A DNA stretch of 64,000 nt. It comes from Rostratula benghalensis. Taxonomy: Eukaryota; Chordata; Aves; Charadriiformes; Rostratulidae. A program made the position numbers and the translations under genes. Positions within the stretch are counted from its first letter, which is position 1; every line of letters begins with the position of its first letter. Below, in pieces: positions 9,565-22,184 of this stretch. The DNA is taken from the NCBI GenBank assembly GCA_013399305.1, contig VXAI01000089.1:612067-676066 (forward strand), read 5' to 3'. The notes under the pieces are model-generated. The model ran no database searches. It was not told the DNA's origin and saw only the letters and a program-made list of their open reading frames with translations.

Positions 9565-11130
9565 CATGTAAGATCAGAACAGACCAGCTGTCCTGGTATA
9601 GCCAAAGTGTTTGTTTAGTTTCATGCCCATCCTGCGGCAATGCCCACCAAGGAAAGGCTGCCTAAGAACAGGGCAAGCACAGGTCTTGCATGGCTACGCA
9701 AGCCAGAGGGGCTTTCTCTTCCATGAACTTGTCTGTTTCCCCCCTGACATTATTCAGCTTCCCCAGTGTCCTGTGGCAGGGCCCTCCCTATGTAAACATG
9801 GTGTGAGTAACTGGCTCCTTTTTTCTACTTTGGATTTGCCATTTGCCAGCTTCATCAGATACTACATAGTGCTCATTTTATATTCAGTATAAAACAGTAG
9901 AAAATGCAGCTAATGTATGATATTACGATTATCATGGACATTAATACTTTGACTAGATCTCTCTCCCATTTGCCATTTTTCCATTGTTAAGTCCTTGCTC
10001 CTATGAACACCATTCCACCTGTCCTTGCTCTGCTGGTTCTACCAGATCCTTTTTGAGATGTGCACACAGTGTTCAGCTCATGAGTGTACTGCGGATCTCC
10101 TTTTAGTGTTTGAACAGACCACTTAGAACTTTTTTTTTCCCTGTGTTCAAACCAGCTATTTATCAAAGCATGGACCTTCCCACATATTTCATTGATTCTT
10201 AGTTTCCTTAAAAGCCTTTGGCAAGAGATGGTGTCAAAAGTGTTTCAGAAAACCATGTAAATAGTTTCAGCTAAATCTTATCTCCTTGCCTGTGAACGCC
10301 TTCAGAAAACTCTGGTATAATCCCAGTGTAGAAGAGCTGTGCTAACACTCCAAAAATTGTATTTATCCGTGTGTCCACTGACTCTGTACTTTGTTACAGT
10401 TTGTCGTGATTTGCCTGAGAACAGGCATCAGACTTACAAGCCTGTAGATCCACAGATCTCCCCTCAAATCATAAAACCAGGTCTCTCATTTCCAAAGCTC
10501 ATGTCATCAGGCACAAAGCTGTTTTTAAGATGCCGTGCATCAGAGTTAATAATTCAGCAGTTTCATCTTTGCGTTCCTCTGGAGCTTAGGAATGAGTGCC
10601 ATTTGGACCTGTTGACTAGTTACTGTTCAGGTAGATCCCTCCAATTCATGCCTTGCAAAGAAGGCCTCCAGCAGAGGAACATCTCCTGCCTCTTCCACAG
10701 TACCGACAGATAAGAAGAACTCATTTTGCTTGCATGACAGGGCCTTATCTTCTCTGAGTGCTCTTTTTATATCATCGTTATCCATTAGTCTTGAACTGTT
10801 GATAGGCTTGCTGTTGCCGATACATGTAAGGGATGATTTCTGATTCATTTTTTAATATATTTTTTTCTTCATATTGTGTTCGGGTAGTGATCTCATGCTT
10901 ATGATCTGTTTTGTTTTGAGTTTAATATATTTGGACACAACTTCAGCTTCTCAAAGGATAACTTCTTTCTGCTAGCAACTTGCCTTACTTCTGTTCAGTT
11001 GTGCCAATTTCCTCTCAACCTTTCTCAATTCATTCTTTATTTGCTCTGTCTCTCCAAAATGATTTTTCAGCAAGCAGCACCTCTTGCTGCACCTCCAGGT
11101 TTGTCTTTGACCACTTCTCTCATTTTGTAG
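9565..11130 (-). mobile_element. Ancient L3/CR1-like LINE remnant
   Basis: Scattered blocks read, in the right order and antisense, as an old amniote L3/CR1-like LINE of the kind that is abundant in turtles and crocodilians. The 3'-end-like block is gatcagaacagaccagctgt (about 9572). It is followed by gcctttggcaagagatggtg (about 10214), gacttacaagcctgtagatc (about 10431) and gggccttatcttctctgagtgctc (about 10740). The frame is fully degraded, with many indels. It is far more diverged than the avian CR1 copies elsewhere in the window, so it is probably a relic from before the radiation of birds. The limits, especially the right one, are approximate. Confidence 0.6.
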
Positions 11131-12802
11131 TATTTTGTTGTTAAGCACAGGTCTGGTTAATTTGAGGGGTTTGCATACTTTTTATTTCTGCAAGGCAAGC
11201 TATTGTCACTATTGCAATGCAGTTGTTCAGTGCTAAATTTTTGGTCCGGTGTGTACACTGCTTGAACCGTAATGAGGGTTATTTTCCCTCTTATATACCA
11301 TCTACCTAGTTACTCCTTGATACAATCATCTAAAAGTGTTGTTTCTGCATCACAATCCCATGTCGCATTTTCCCAGGCTGCACACAGCCTGATTCTTCTT
11401 TCCTTCTTTTCCTCAGTTTGTTTCTTCCTTTGTATTCTTTCCTTCCTTCTTTTTTCCTTCCTGTTCCATAACAAATAGAGGCACAGTTAATATTTTTATA
11501 CTACTGCTGTGATGTTTATTGTGTCCTTTATAATTATTACAGGTGTTCATCCAAATCAGGGTTTAAGTAATACTGTCTTTCTTTTCCCAGAAATCTGGAT
11601 GAAGTCCTAACAAATACTGTATTGTCATGTGGCGTCTTACCGGTATTTGTATTATACTAATCCTAGCTTGCAAGAGGGAAAAAAAAAAAAAAAAAAGGTA
11701 ATTGCTGCAACACTTCTGAAAGGCTGCCAGATAAATTCTATGATTAAGACACTCAGAAATGAAACCCATTTGCTGGCAGCAGGATGCGGTGGTGGAACAA
11801 TCTGTTTCAGGGGCCTTTCTTGTTCCGACCATGCTTTTGATGTATCTGTGTGTGTCTTCAACATTCCACTGCCCTAACGCAACACTGCTCTGTTTTTATA
11901 GACCTGATGTTAGCGGGAGTACCTCCATGGCACCAGTTATTTCTAATATTTTAGTATTTCTAACATTCTTAGTTTGAAAACTGATGTGCAAGATGGGTTT
12001 TGGAAATCTTCAAGGGACTTAAATTTTTAATACTCTGTTAACAATATATTTACTTAGGAGTGAGGTGGAGGTTATATCTCATGTCTATCCAGAAATGGAA
12101 ATTTTTTGCAAGATGCTGTGCTTTTTTGGTAGCTGGAGGAAGGACACTGTGCATCTGCTGCTTGCTGTTTGTGAGTTTCCATGTCTAGTTTTAGGGTGCT
12201 GGTTTATCTTTAAAGTTCTGGTTGTCTTAGTATGGCAAGAGACTGCCTTTTATCCCGCACTCCTATCAGTCCAGTTGAGACCAGCAAAGCCCCACAGGCT
12301 CTAGAAGCCATTGCCAGTGTTTACATGTGACAAAGTGAGATCAAATGTGAAGACCTTATAATTACGGACTTTAATTATTACATATCATCCAGAGCACTTA
12401 ACATCTGACTCATTCCTGGCTTTGTCCTGTATTTTGAAAATTGCAGTCTGCATGTACCTGTGTTAGGAAGAAGAATTTGCTTAAAGGGGAGGTGAAGATT
12501 GTTACCTTAGACTGCTGTTGGTTATAGGCAGTTAATCAAGAATATCTTGAGAATATTAGATGAACATATTGCAACAATTCTGGAAATGTAAAGAAATAAG
12601 TGAACAAACAAATGGACTTTTTTTGCAGTCCAATGTGGCTTCAAAGCAAAACAATACTCTTAATGATTTTTAATTTTTTTTCGCTATGTTTCTAGTTTTA
12701 GTCATTGTACATGTCTCAGTTTCTAAGGAATTTTATAGTAGACCAAGTTGCAGGGTAGCACTGAGGTGCTGCTGGATGGTTAAAGTGGACAGGCCAAACC
12801 AA
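11131..12802. other. Non-coding stretch between LINE remnants
   Basis: AT-rich, with the pyrimidine tract at 11393-11467 and an A run at about 11681-11697. The open frames of up to 89 codons here overlap each other on both strands and have no protein features. I see no gene. Confidence 0.5.
11393..11467 (+). repeat. Pyrimidine-rich (TTCC/TTCT)n tract
   Basis: About 75 bases consist almost only of T and C with repeated ttcc and ttct units. It is a degenerate polypyrimidine microsatellite with no element attached. Confidence 0.75.
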
Positions 12803-13005
12803 AGGATGGTTTGGGCTGGAAGGGACTTTAAAGACCATCTAGTTCCATCCCCTCTTTCCATGGGCAGGGACACCTACCACTAGACCACGTTTCTCAAAGC
12901 CCCATCCAGTCTGAATACTTCTAGGGATGGGGCATCCACAAGTTCTCTGGGGAATTTGTGCCAGTGTCTCACCACCCTCACAGTAAAGAATTTCTTCAGT
13001 GCTCA
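12803..13005 (-). mobile_element. CR1 LINE 3' fragment
   Basis: The antisense CR1 3' end is recognised by ggtttgggctggaagggact, ccatgggcagggacacctac, ctcaaagccccatccagtct and the agtctcaccaccctcacagt-like block. The terminal 8-base repeats are lost. It is the same general type (tail GGAAGGGACCTTTAAAGA) as the element at 36254-36592. Confidence 0.9.
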
Positions 13006-14891
13006 GTAACTGTTCAGTCCAGATCACGGAGTACCAATTTTGATTCTAAACCTTGCATGCAGATTGCAGCCAAGTAGCTTGGGACACAGCTCACAGAGTC
13101 TCTCGCACCAGAGATTTCATTTCTTGAGCTAGGAACTTGTTCTGATACTTCTTTCCTGACAACTCTGCATGAACAAAGTCAATTTTGCATGATGTCATTC
13201 CTTCTTCAGCTCATCTCTTTACTCTCTAGAACTATGTGCAAGAAATCTTCTCAAACATTAAAGTGCTGGAGATTGTTTTCTGTATATAGAGATGAGATAG
13301 CCAGAATACAGAGATGAGGTCCTGGTTTACCCATCAGAGGTCTATCTAAGTGATTCCTGTTTCTTATTTTTTCTTTTCAAAGTGACATATTTTGGGGGGT
13401 TGCTTAATCCTCTTTCTTGAAGATAAAAGAACTTCCACACCTTCCTATCCCATTCCTCCGATTTGGATGTCCTTTGGAGTAGACATTCACCATATAAAGA
13501 AGCCTAAGGAAGTGGGTTGGCCAGCAGCCCACCAGTGCCCTCAGACTTCTGTGTTTCCAGAAGCTCAAGCCAGCTGACCATGTTCTACTCATACAATTAA
13601 TTTTCAGTGCTTTTCGTTTAATTCTCCGTATGACAGTCGAGTAATTTTCATTTTTTTTAGCTCGTATTCAAAAGCCTCATTATTAAAATTGACTGGAAGT
13701 TACCAATCATTTAGGCTGCAGTTATGCTTTTGCTTTTTTCACCTTGCCTACTTCATTTGATGTTTGGAAAACTCTTAGGTTTTCTTCTGCCTTATTATAA
13801 TATATTACTTTAGAATATATTTTTTTCTGTGTTTTTCTTATGGGGAAGCTATCTAACATTTCTAAGAAATATCCCAGCACTCTTTGTGGTCACTACTGAG
13901 CAACTAGTTGGTGAAGTGACAGAAGTTAAAAAAAAGTGTAGGAAGCAAAGTATGTGGGCAACATATCCTGCCAAGATCCTAGGAGAAGGGAGGCTTTTGA
14001 GCTCCACATCCGCATGTCCAACCAGCAGTGAAGCTGAAGACACGTTCTCAGCAGGCAGATGCACATGAAGCACATGCATACACCATATATGTACCTGTAC
14101 GTGTGTCTGGACACAAGGATCATACAGACACACGGAACGCTCACACAGACACAGGCAGCACCAAGGGCCTCATCCTGCTCCTCTCTCTGACAGAGCAGGA
14201 TGGGCGTCCACAAGTGACTGCATGCACCCATGTATGGACAAGGTGGGGCCTTCTGGCAGCTGGCTCAGACCCCCAGCCTGGCCAGCAGCTGCCCCTGGGT
14301 CCCGGTCTCCTCACTTGTGGCCCCAGGACATACAGCCTCTGAGGCTGCAGCCCCACACCAGCTGCTGCGGCAGACTTGCACGCGAGTGCTCACAGATGCA
14401 CACTTGCATACATGTGCACACAGAGCCACCACCCAAGTGAATAAGGACTCTGATGAGCCGCTGGGACAGGCTGTGTTTGCCAGACACAGGGCATAGCTAA
14501 GTGTACCCACCAGCCAAATGCTCACCCACCACTGACCCTTCTTGCTCCTTTGCCCCACATTTTCCCACACCTGGTCCTCCTCAGATCACTTCAAACCCCT
14601 TTTCATACTTTCAGTTCCTCCACAAATATCCCATAATATATCCTATGGGACTCCAACTCCTCTTACCTTCACCCGTAATATGTTCCCCAGCATGGGGCAG
14701 CAATGTCCCTTTGTCTGAAGTGATTTGATTTTTATTTTATCGGACCAAAAATTAGTCAAGTACAGGATTTCAGTATTGATCACCTGGATCATCTGGATGA
14801 TGAGAACTCAATTTTCTCAAAAAAAAAAAGGTAAACAAGAAAATCCTAGTTTGCCAAAGTAAGGTTATACTTGTAAACAATACTTAAATGG
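13006..14891. other. Non-coding stretch with a GC- and CA-rich patch
   Basis: It is mostly AT-rich. From about 14040 to 14590 the sequence becomes clearly GC-richer, with many CACACA/GTGTGT-like words and overlapping open frames in several reading frames. It contains a perfect 10-bp hairpin at 14171-14202. No protein or transposon is recognised. Confidence 0.5.
14171..14202. repeat. Perfect 10-bp inverted repeat (hairpin)
   Basis: CATCCTGCTC (14171-14180) and GAGCAGGATG (14193-14202) are perfect reverse complements around a 12-base pyrimidine-rich loop. The hairpin lies within the GC-rich patch. Confidence 0.8.
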
Positions 14892-15191
14892 TGGTGTCAA
14901 GAGGATGGGGCCAGTTTATTTTCAGTGGTGACCAGTGACAGGACAACGGGCACAAACTCAAACATAACATGTTCCATGTAAACATGAGGAGGAATGTCTT
15001 TACTTTGAGGGTGGCAGAGCACTGGAACAGGCTGCCCAGAGAGGTGGTGGAGTCTGTCTCTGGAGTCATTGAAAACCCTCCCGCACATGTCCCTGTGCAA
15101 CCTGCTCTAGGTGGACCTGCTTTGGCAGAGAGGTTCGGCTCGAAGGTCTCCAAAGGTCCCTTCCAACCCCATATCATCCTGTGATTCTGTA
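14892..15191 (+). mobile_element. CR1 LINE 3' end, sense orientation
   Basis: A 5'-truncated CR1 3' end. Markers in order are ggtgtcaagaggatggggcc, ggcagagcactggaacaggc, tgcccagagaggtggtggag, cctgctctaggtggacctgc, and the tail ggtcccttccaaccccatat followed by cctgtgattctgta. One and a half 8-base terminal units remain. An open frame on the plus strand (MFHVNMRRNVFTLR...) is the residual end of the CR1 ORF2 frame. Confidence 0.93.
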
Positions 15192-15769
15192 AATCATCAG
15201 GATGACATTTTGCATTCATAGCCTGTATAGTCCAAGGTGTGTGTAGACCTATTTTACTGGTTTTTCACCATGGCTGTTCAAATTATTTTACTACCTCTCA
15301 TGTTGCAAACTCTCATGATTTCCCTGTAAAGTGTACCTACTAACTTGAGTGTTTCTTATGGAGTTTTTCGTGGTTATTGCTTGGCAATGGTATTTTCTTT
15401 GCATTATATCCATGTGGAATCAGTGGACTCCTTTTATGTAGCATTCTAGCACCTTAAACTTCCCAAGTCTTATACACCAACCCTATAGAATTTAAGTCAG
15501 TTAGATTTGAGATCTACCACTCATCAACAGAAGTTCTAACATGCATTTTAACAAGAGTGGGAAACCAAGGAGGTACTGCCAAAGAGATACATGCTCCTGC
15601 AATGCAAGATTTTTTCATTCCTCTCTACTACCAAATTTATGACAGGAATATATATTCTAATTAATTCAAGGATGCTATTTAAGATGGGTAGAATCTGAGC
15701 AGAATTTTGCTCCGGGCTCCTGCTGGTTGGTGCCATAAAATTATTTGATAAAACAGAGTGAAATAACCA

Positions 15770-15811
15770 CTTAAAACTGAGTAGTTTTAAGACTGGAGTA
15801 GTTTTAAGACT
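15770..15811. repeat. 17-base tandem duplication with hairpin
   Basis: GTAGTTTTAAGACT occurs at 15781-15794 and again at 15798-15811, a tandem duplication with a 17-base period. CTTAAAACT (15770-15778) and AGTTTTAAG (15783-15791) form a 9-bp stem with a 4-base loop over the first copy. Confidence 0.8.
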
Positions 15812-16601
15812 ATTAATTAGTGGGGAGAAGGGAGAATTCTAATTGTTTGAATGGAAATCTTTATACCCACCTCTCACAGGTGAAACCAAATATCATCCAT
15901 TTTCCAGCAGCATGAAATAGTATTTATCCACTCATTATACATTTCTTTGTGGTGCTTTATGAGTTTAAAAAGTTTACATGTTCGGGAAGTTGAGGTTATA
16001 AGAAAGGAAGATTACACCACTTCCGTTGCATGTCACCAATATCTTCCCTTAGTCATTTAACATTAATTCACATGCAAATACTTGGGAAGGTATGGTCTGT
16101 AATTGTGAGGCTTATACTTCATGATGCCATCAGAGGATAAGATCCTGGGTAACTGGTCAAGGAAGAGAGACCTTTTCTGCATCGCTGAGGATGTCCCAGC
16201 ATGTGTACAGCCTTCAGAGTGGTGGCACATAGGAGAGCAGCTGTTGGGAGGGAGTCAAGTAAGTTTGCCCATAAGCAGTTTTAGTAATTCCTCTCCTTTC
16301 CTCTTCAGAAGTGGAAATTAATGTGATAACACAAGACAACTAAGGTGGGAGAAGAAGTTTAGTAGTAGTAAAATAGCATATTCTGACTTGAAACATTTTA
16401 CACATGGAAAAACTGAGGCATGGAAAGGTGATAGCTTGAATCAAACCTACCGTGTGTGAGTGCAGGTGGATGTTTTGAATCCCCTCTCAGTTTTCATTTT
16501 CACATTTTTGTTCCACCCACAGATTCACTCGGCAAATTACTAACACAAGACAGTCAAATCCATTATAAACATATAAGTAGCAGAAGCTGAAAACACAAGT
16601 T

Positions 16602-16634
16602 TGTAGTAATGCAAACTGCATTTGCATTACTACA
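16602..16634. repeat. Perfect 14-bp inverted repeat containing an octamer motif
   Basis: TGTAGTAATGCAAA (16602-16615) and TTTGCATTACTACA (16621-16634) are exact reverse complements separated by the 5-base loop CTGCA. The right arm with the last loop base makes ATTTGCAT (16620-16627), the reverse complement of the POU-factor octamer ATGCAAAT. No transposon is attached. Confidence 0.85.
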
Positions 16635-19284
16635 TTATTTTTCCCTTGCTTTCAGTCTTGGAACTTATTTTAGAACTACAGATTGCATTACGGATATTAG
16701 TTGTAGGTCCTTTGTGTAGCTTTTTAAGATACGTTGGCAGGATAAGTTGCTGTATAATTTATTGTATTCATGAACAATGCTAAATATTGTGGTCAACTGT
16801 TCTTTTTTGTCCTGGGGTATTTTCGCATGTTCTCTTGAAGTCTTTAAGTGCTTAGACAGTGACTCACCTGCAGGCTTTCAAAGAGTTTATCACTGACCTC
16901 TGAAAATCATGACCCAAAGTTTTATAAAAAAATGTAGTCCCATGCCTTTATTTGGGGTAGGATCCAAACATTGTGTTTCTTATCCTTAAGAATATTTTTG
17001 AGCTTTTTTTCTAGGATAAGTTCAGAATGACCAAATGAACAGTTCCTTGTGAGAGCCAAGGAAATGTAATGTTGATGAAAATTCACTGGAAAAGATAGTA
17101 TATACATGGTACGTCTAAGTAAACATGAATAATTCAAAGTAAAAAATCTAAATTATGTTAACAAAGCTTAATGAAAACCCCTATCATGGTGCAGCAGCAG
17201 TTTAAAAAGGGATAAAACCACAGTAAATTGCTCTAATATTATTCAATAGATCACACATTTCCATTTGAAATCATGCATACAGTTCTGATTTATTAGTCTG
17301 TGTAAAAAGCTCTAAGCAATAGTCAATTTTTTCCAGTTTTAGAGGAATAAAAGTACTTAGAAGTGGGAAGATGGACTAGAAAGGCTATCAGGGAGGTAAA
17401 ACAGAAAGGGGTTCAGTAGGTATGTGCAAAATGCTTGAAGGCAATGGAAGAGAGAAAATACGGAGCTACAATCTACCTTTCTACTAGAATGGCAGAATCA
17501 ATTAAGTTAAAAAGTAATGACATGCAGCATCATTAACTCATTGATACAGATGTCATAGACTTAAACAGGTGGGAATAAAGGACATTGAAATGGCCAAGTA
17601 AAACATCAGCATCTTTTGGGCAGAAGAAAATGTTAGAGAACTTAATAATTTCTGTCAAAGTATGTGTGATCTCTATCAAGGATTAGAAAGAATTTCTTCC
17701 TAAATCAGTGTATTAATTGTTGTTCTGAATTTCCTCACACTCACTCCTAGCACTACTCACTGTTAGAGAATAGGTTTTTAGATGACGTTTGCATTATCTC
17801 ACTTTATATAGTGATTTTGCTCCTAGAGCAAAAACCCCTATTCAGAGGCAGCTTGTAGCAAAAATGATCATCAGGTACCTTTAAAAATTCTGGAAAAACT
17901 AAACCAGCAGCGTAAAATCTGATGCAAATTCTGGTAGGAATTTTCAAAAGAGAATCTACTATTTTAATTTTCTTCCCCCTTGATAAAAGGTACATAAAAC
18001 TTCAGCAAAACAGATACACCAGCTTCCTCCTGCTTTGATCGGTTAACCGATTCATATTTTCAAAACATCCTGTAAATGGTTCATTTGGTTGAAGAGGGAG
18101 AACTTCTGCTGTAACTATAGTTCATTTCTATCCCACATGTCATACTGCAAAGTTTGTTTTATCCAGTTTCATAAATAGCTACCTCAACCGTGTCAAAAAA
18201 CATATGGCAAGCATCACCCCCACACAATGCAGTCTATTGTCATCATCCATTTATGTCAAGGGGAATTAATATCGTAGGCACTCCTTAATCTTTCAGAATG
18301 GGCTGGAAGGAAGTGCAGTAGAAATACTTTCCTGCAGCTGTCTCTGCACATCCTCTAATTGTGAGATCTGGTTATCTTTCTCAACTAGAATGTCAACATG
18401 CAAAAATATCTATATTTGTCTTTTTGCATTGCTCAGTATTTCTTGCCATCTCTTTACTCTGTCAGAAAGCACCAGTTTTTCCTTCCTTCCACATATGGTA
18501 TGATCTATTAAAAGAATATTTTTGGTTTGTGTCATAATAGAAATTATAACTGATTCTTCATTACTTTTGGACCTCTGGCCAGCCCTGTAATGACAAACCT
18601 CACAACTTGTTGTGTGACCAGGTAACTCCCATAGCAAGGACAGAACTTGGAAGAGAGTTTGTCTCTGTTCTTTCACTGTCTTGTCTCATTTACAAGTGAA
18701 ACTTTGACTCACTATCTGAGTGTTTCTCCTAAAGCTGTTGCTAACATTCTGTTTATACATCTTATCTTGTTTTGCTTCTGTCTTTCTTCTTGGCCTTTGT
18801 CCAATAGTACAGTTTAGGTTTTAGTAAACTGAAAGTTATCACAGCCCAGATTATAATTTTCTGTACTCCTTGAAACCATTGAATTTTAAAAACTGCTTAA
18901 TGATCTGTACTGTATTGAAATAAATGCACTTATATGTATTCAACCAAAGAACTATATTACATTCAGAGCTAGGCACTCAACTTAGCAAATTCTGTAAGCA
19001 TATGTTTATTTCCTTTGCTATTCAGCAAGGCACTGAAGAATATATTCAGCACTAAACTTGTCCAAGTCCAGTAAGGTCAAGCAGTCTTCTTAAAAACCAT
19101 GCCAAACAGAGGTGGATTGCTAAAAGAAATCCTTCACTAAACATTATTTTGCAGTTTGGTACACAAGAAAGAAGTTTTTTTAAAAAAAGGAAGCTAATGA
19201 GGAGATTTAGAGTTCCAGTTTGAAATATTTCACCTTTCACCAGACATGTTTAAATGTTTTCACTGAGGTTATTTATTTAGTTCC

Positions 19285-19308
19285 TTTTTTTTTTTTTTTT
19301 TTTTTTTT
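19285..19308 (+). repeat. T(24) homopolymer
   Basis: An uninterrupted T run followed by atatatgg. No target-site duplication or body of a retrotransposed copy is recognised next to it. Confidence 0.9.
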
Positions 19309-21750
19309 ATATATGGAAATGTATTTAATAGAAACTGGAAATAAACTGAGTAATGACACATATTGAATTTCCCTGGATCTACATTGCTAGCATTTATGTT
19401 TCTGAGCCTAGTTGTGAGCCACAGACAGTGAACCGCATAAAAGACTCTTTAAAAATTCAGTGTTTTTTTTATTTGACCTTATAACTGCTGCTACTCAGAT
19501 GAACATATACTGTCATGTGCAACACAGCTGTCCATCCACAGGCATTTTAGCGTTTGTTCTTGTGTTAAGTATAAGGAAGTATTCTGTAATTATTTTGGGG
19601 GATACTCTTGGTAAATTTTAAGTTCTAATTACAGATATTGCAGGAAATAACACACAGCATATTTTGTGCAAATGGGAATATATACTTCAGAACTATAACA
19701 TTAGACCCCTTGATTATTTTTGTTTGTTTGTTTGTTTTATTGCAAATTAAACCTGCTTCTGTTAGAACATGTATGCCACCATTACTTTCCTAATTTGACA
19801 ATTATTTCTATTTAGGTAGAATATTAATGTACCAATTTTTATGTTCCAATGGGAAAGCAAGTGTTTTCTTGTTTTACCAAATCAAATACATAAATGCTGA
19901 ATATGTCATTTTGAAGGCAGGGGTTGTCACACCACTCATTCCCTGATTACCTGTCAATAGATTGATGAAGTGTAGTCATTTCAGGCTTTTGGCAACTATA
20001 AACAAATAAATAGTCTTGCTAATTTATGAAAGATTACCATGGTATCTTCGTACTAAAGTGTATAGAAAGGCCTTCCCTAATAAGATTATCTGAAAACTGC
20101 AACTTTGATTTAATAATCTAATCACTATGCATGCATTCACATCTTCTATTCAACCACATTTCTGGTGATATTTATTTCTTTTTTTTTTTCTATTAAAAAA
20201 CCCCAATATATCAATTTGTTCCCAAAGAATAGGGATGACTTTTCTGAAAGAAACCAGGATCACTTTCAAACTACATGATGTAGTGATTTTACCACTGAGG
20301 ACAATGAAATTAGAAAACAGCTTTACATTAAAACCCTTGTGTTAGTTATGAATACTTAGCATAATGTAGTTTTTCTATTTCTGGAAAAAAATACTCTTTT
20401 GATAAATAATATTCTTTTGGTGGATGAATGAAGATGCATATAACTGCTTTATAAATACAAATAGGATTCACTGAGAGTTCTGCAGTACAAATTTTGGGGT
20501 TTGTTTACCCAATATGTACAGGAAGGAAAGGTCAGGGCCAAAAGCAGAAACTTTAGAAATCCAGGTCAAAATGTTACGGTATGTAATACGTTTTAAATTT
20601 TTGCAGCTGTTGCCTCTCTTTTTCTGTACTATCCAGATGTACCAAAATTAATGTTTTTAATCTGGCTAATGTCATACTCAACATTAGACATTTCACATAC
20701 ACGACTGAAGGCACTCTTGATTTCTTCACCTGCATTCTGGCTTGCACATGGGTCAAATTTCAGAACTATTTTTTACCAGTGGAGTAATTCTGCAGATATT
20801 GGGACAAACACAGTACGGACATAAAAAATAAGATTCTACTGGGTAACGTTTCCATTATCTGTAGAGAAATTTCTTCAGTTCTAAAAAATTTGTGTTGTGC
20901 TACTTTTAAAAGCCTAGTTGATAAAAACTGAATAACACTGCATTCATTGGCTTATTTTTTATTTAGGAAAAAAAAAAAACCAAATCCAATGCAAAACATA
21001 AGGTCAAAATCTATGATCAATCTGTTTACTTTAGTCCTGCTGTGTCTTTGAAATATATATTCCTGTCTGTTTTGGAGATGCTTTGGTAGTAGATACCCTT
21101 TTGCCATATTCTGAATCTGGTTAGCAGCTCAGTAAGGTGATATCTTTATGCCAGGTTTATTTTCCTTAGATTTATTTTCTAAATATGAACTAACATTTCT
21201 TTAAAATAAGTGATTTTCCAGACATAGCTGTAGAGGTTCATCAAAACAATACACTAACCAAAAGATATCCCAGCAATTCATAGGTGCTATGGATAAACAA
21301 GTAAGATTTTAAAAATCAGCACTTTTGCATTAAAACTTTGCCAGAAATACAAACTGACACAAATGGTTATTTATTTATTATGCATGAAAGTAGGGATTCT
21401 TTAGTTACATATGAATTAATTATGACAGTTCCTTTGATTGAGGCAGTACATATTAGACATATGTACACATACATATTTGCCCACAATGTTATAAGCCATG
21501 TAGTTAATTGGGTCTCAGTCACTTGTTATCTTCTTATTTTCACAAAAGAAATGCTGTACTGGTTTTTCATGACTGTTAAATACAGGTTTAATTACCTTGT
21601 CCATCAAATTATTGCTAAAGATTCCAGGGTGCAAACAACCTTCAGAAGACTGAATCAAACAGACACTTCCTCAGTGGTGTTCTGACTTGGGAAAAGACAC
21701 AAGGAAAAATTCTTTCCTGTCCCTCTTCCCACTCTTAATCTTATCCTGCC

Positions 21751-21798
21751 TTTTTTGTTTTTGTTTTTGTTTTTGTTTTTTGTTTTTGTTTTTTTTTC
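21751..21798 (+). repeat. (TTTTTG)n microsatellite
   Basis: About seven TTTTTG units with small length variations. Several all-Lys/Gln-like open frames on the minus strand here are artefacts of this repeat. Confidence 0.92.
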
Positions 21799-21987
21799 CT
21801 GCAATAAGTGTGTTCCTCTTCCTCCTTTGTTTCCTCACTCTGTCTCTCCAAGTCACTTAAAGCCAGATGTTTCTTTTGCTCCCCACACCAGGCTTACAAA
21901 GCCACCAGCATACACATAACTTTCAGTAGATAAAAAGGCATTCTCTCTGTATGGATTTACTGCTTTCATTCCTCATTTCTCCTGTAG

Positions 21988-22184
21988 GTAGCCTGCATTG
22001 CAGGACTAGTCCAAGTGGGAGTTACCCAGAGACAGCAACAGAACAGTCTCTTCTGGACCTCCCATCTGAACTGCCTCCCATTGCCAACATCCTACCGCCT
22101 GACTGTGCCAAAACACCTTCTCCCCCTCTTCTTATGGGAACACCAGGAACTTGCCTATCCTCAGTTTACAAAACACTGGATTAG
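21988..22184 (+). other. Possible coding terminal exon (unrecognised)
   Basis: A strong 3' splice site (ctttcattcctcatttctcctgtag) ends at 21987. The frame that would follow with phase 1 is open for 64 residues to a TAG stop at 22184 and is rich in Pro, Ser, Thr and Leu (for example SLLDLPSELPPIAN). I do not recognise the protein. A second frame is also open here, which weakens the case. There is no upstream exon to connect it to with confidence. Confidence 0.15.
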
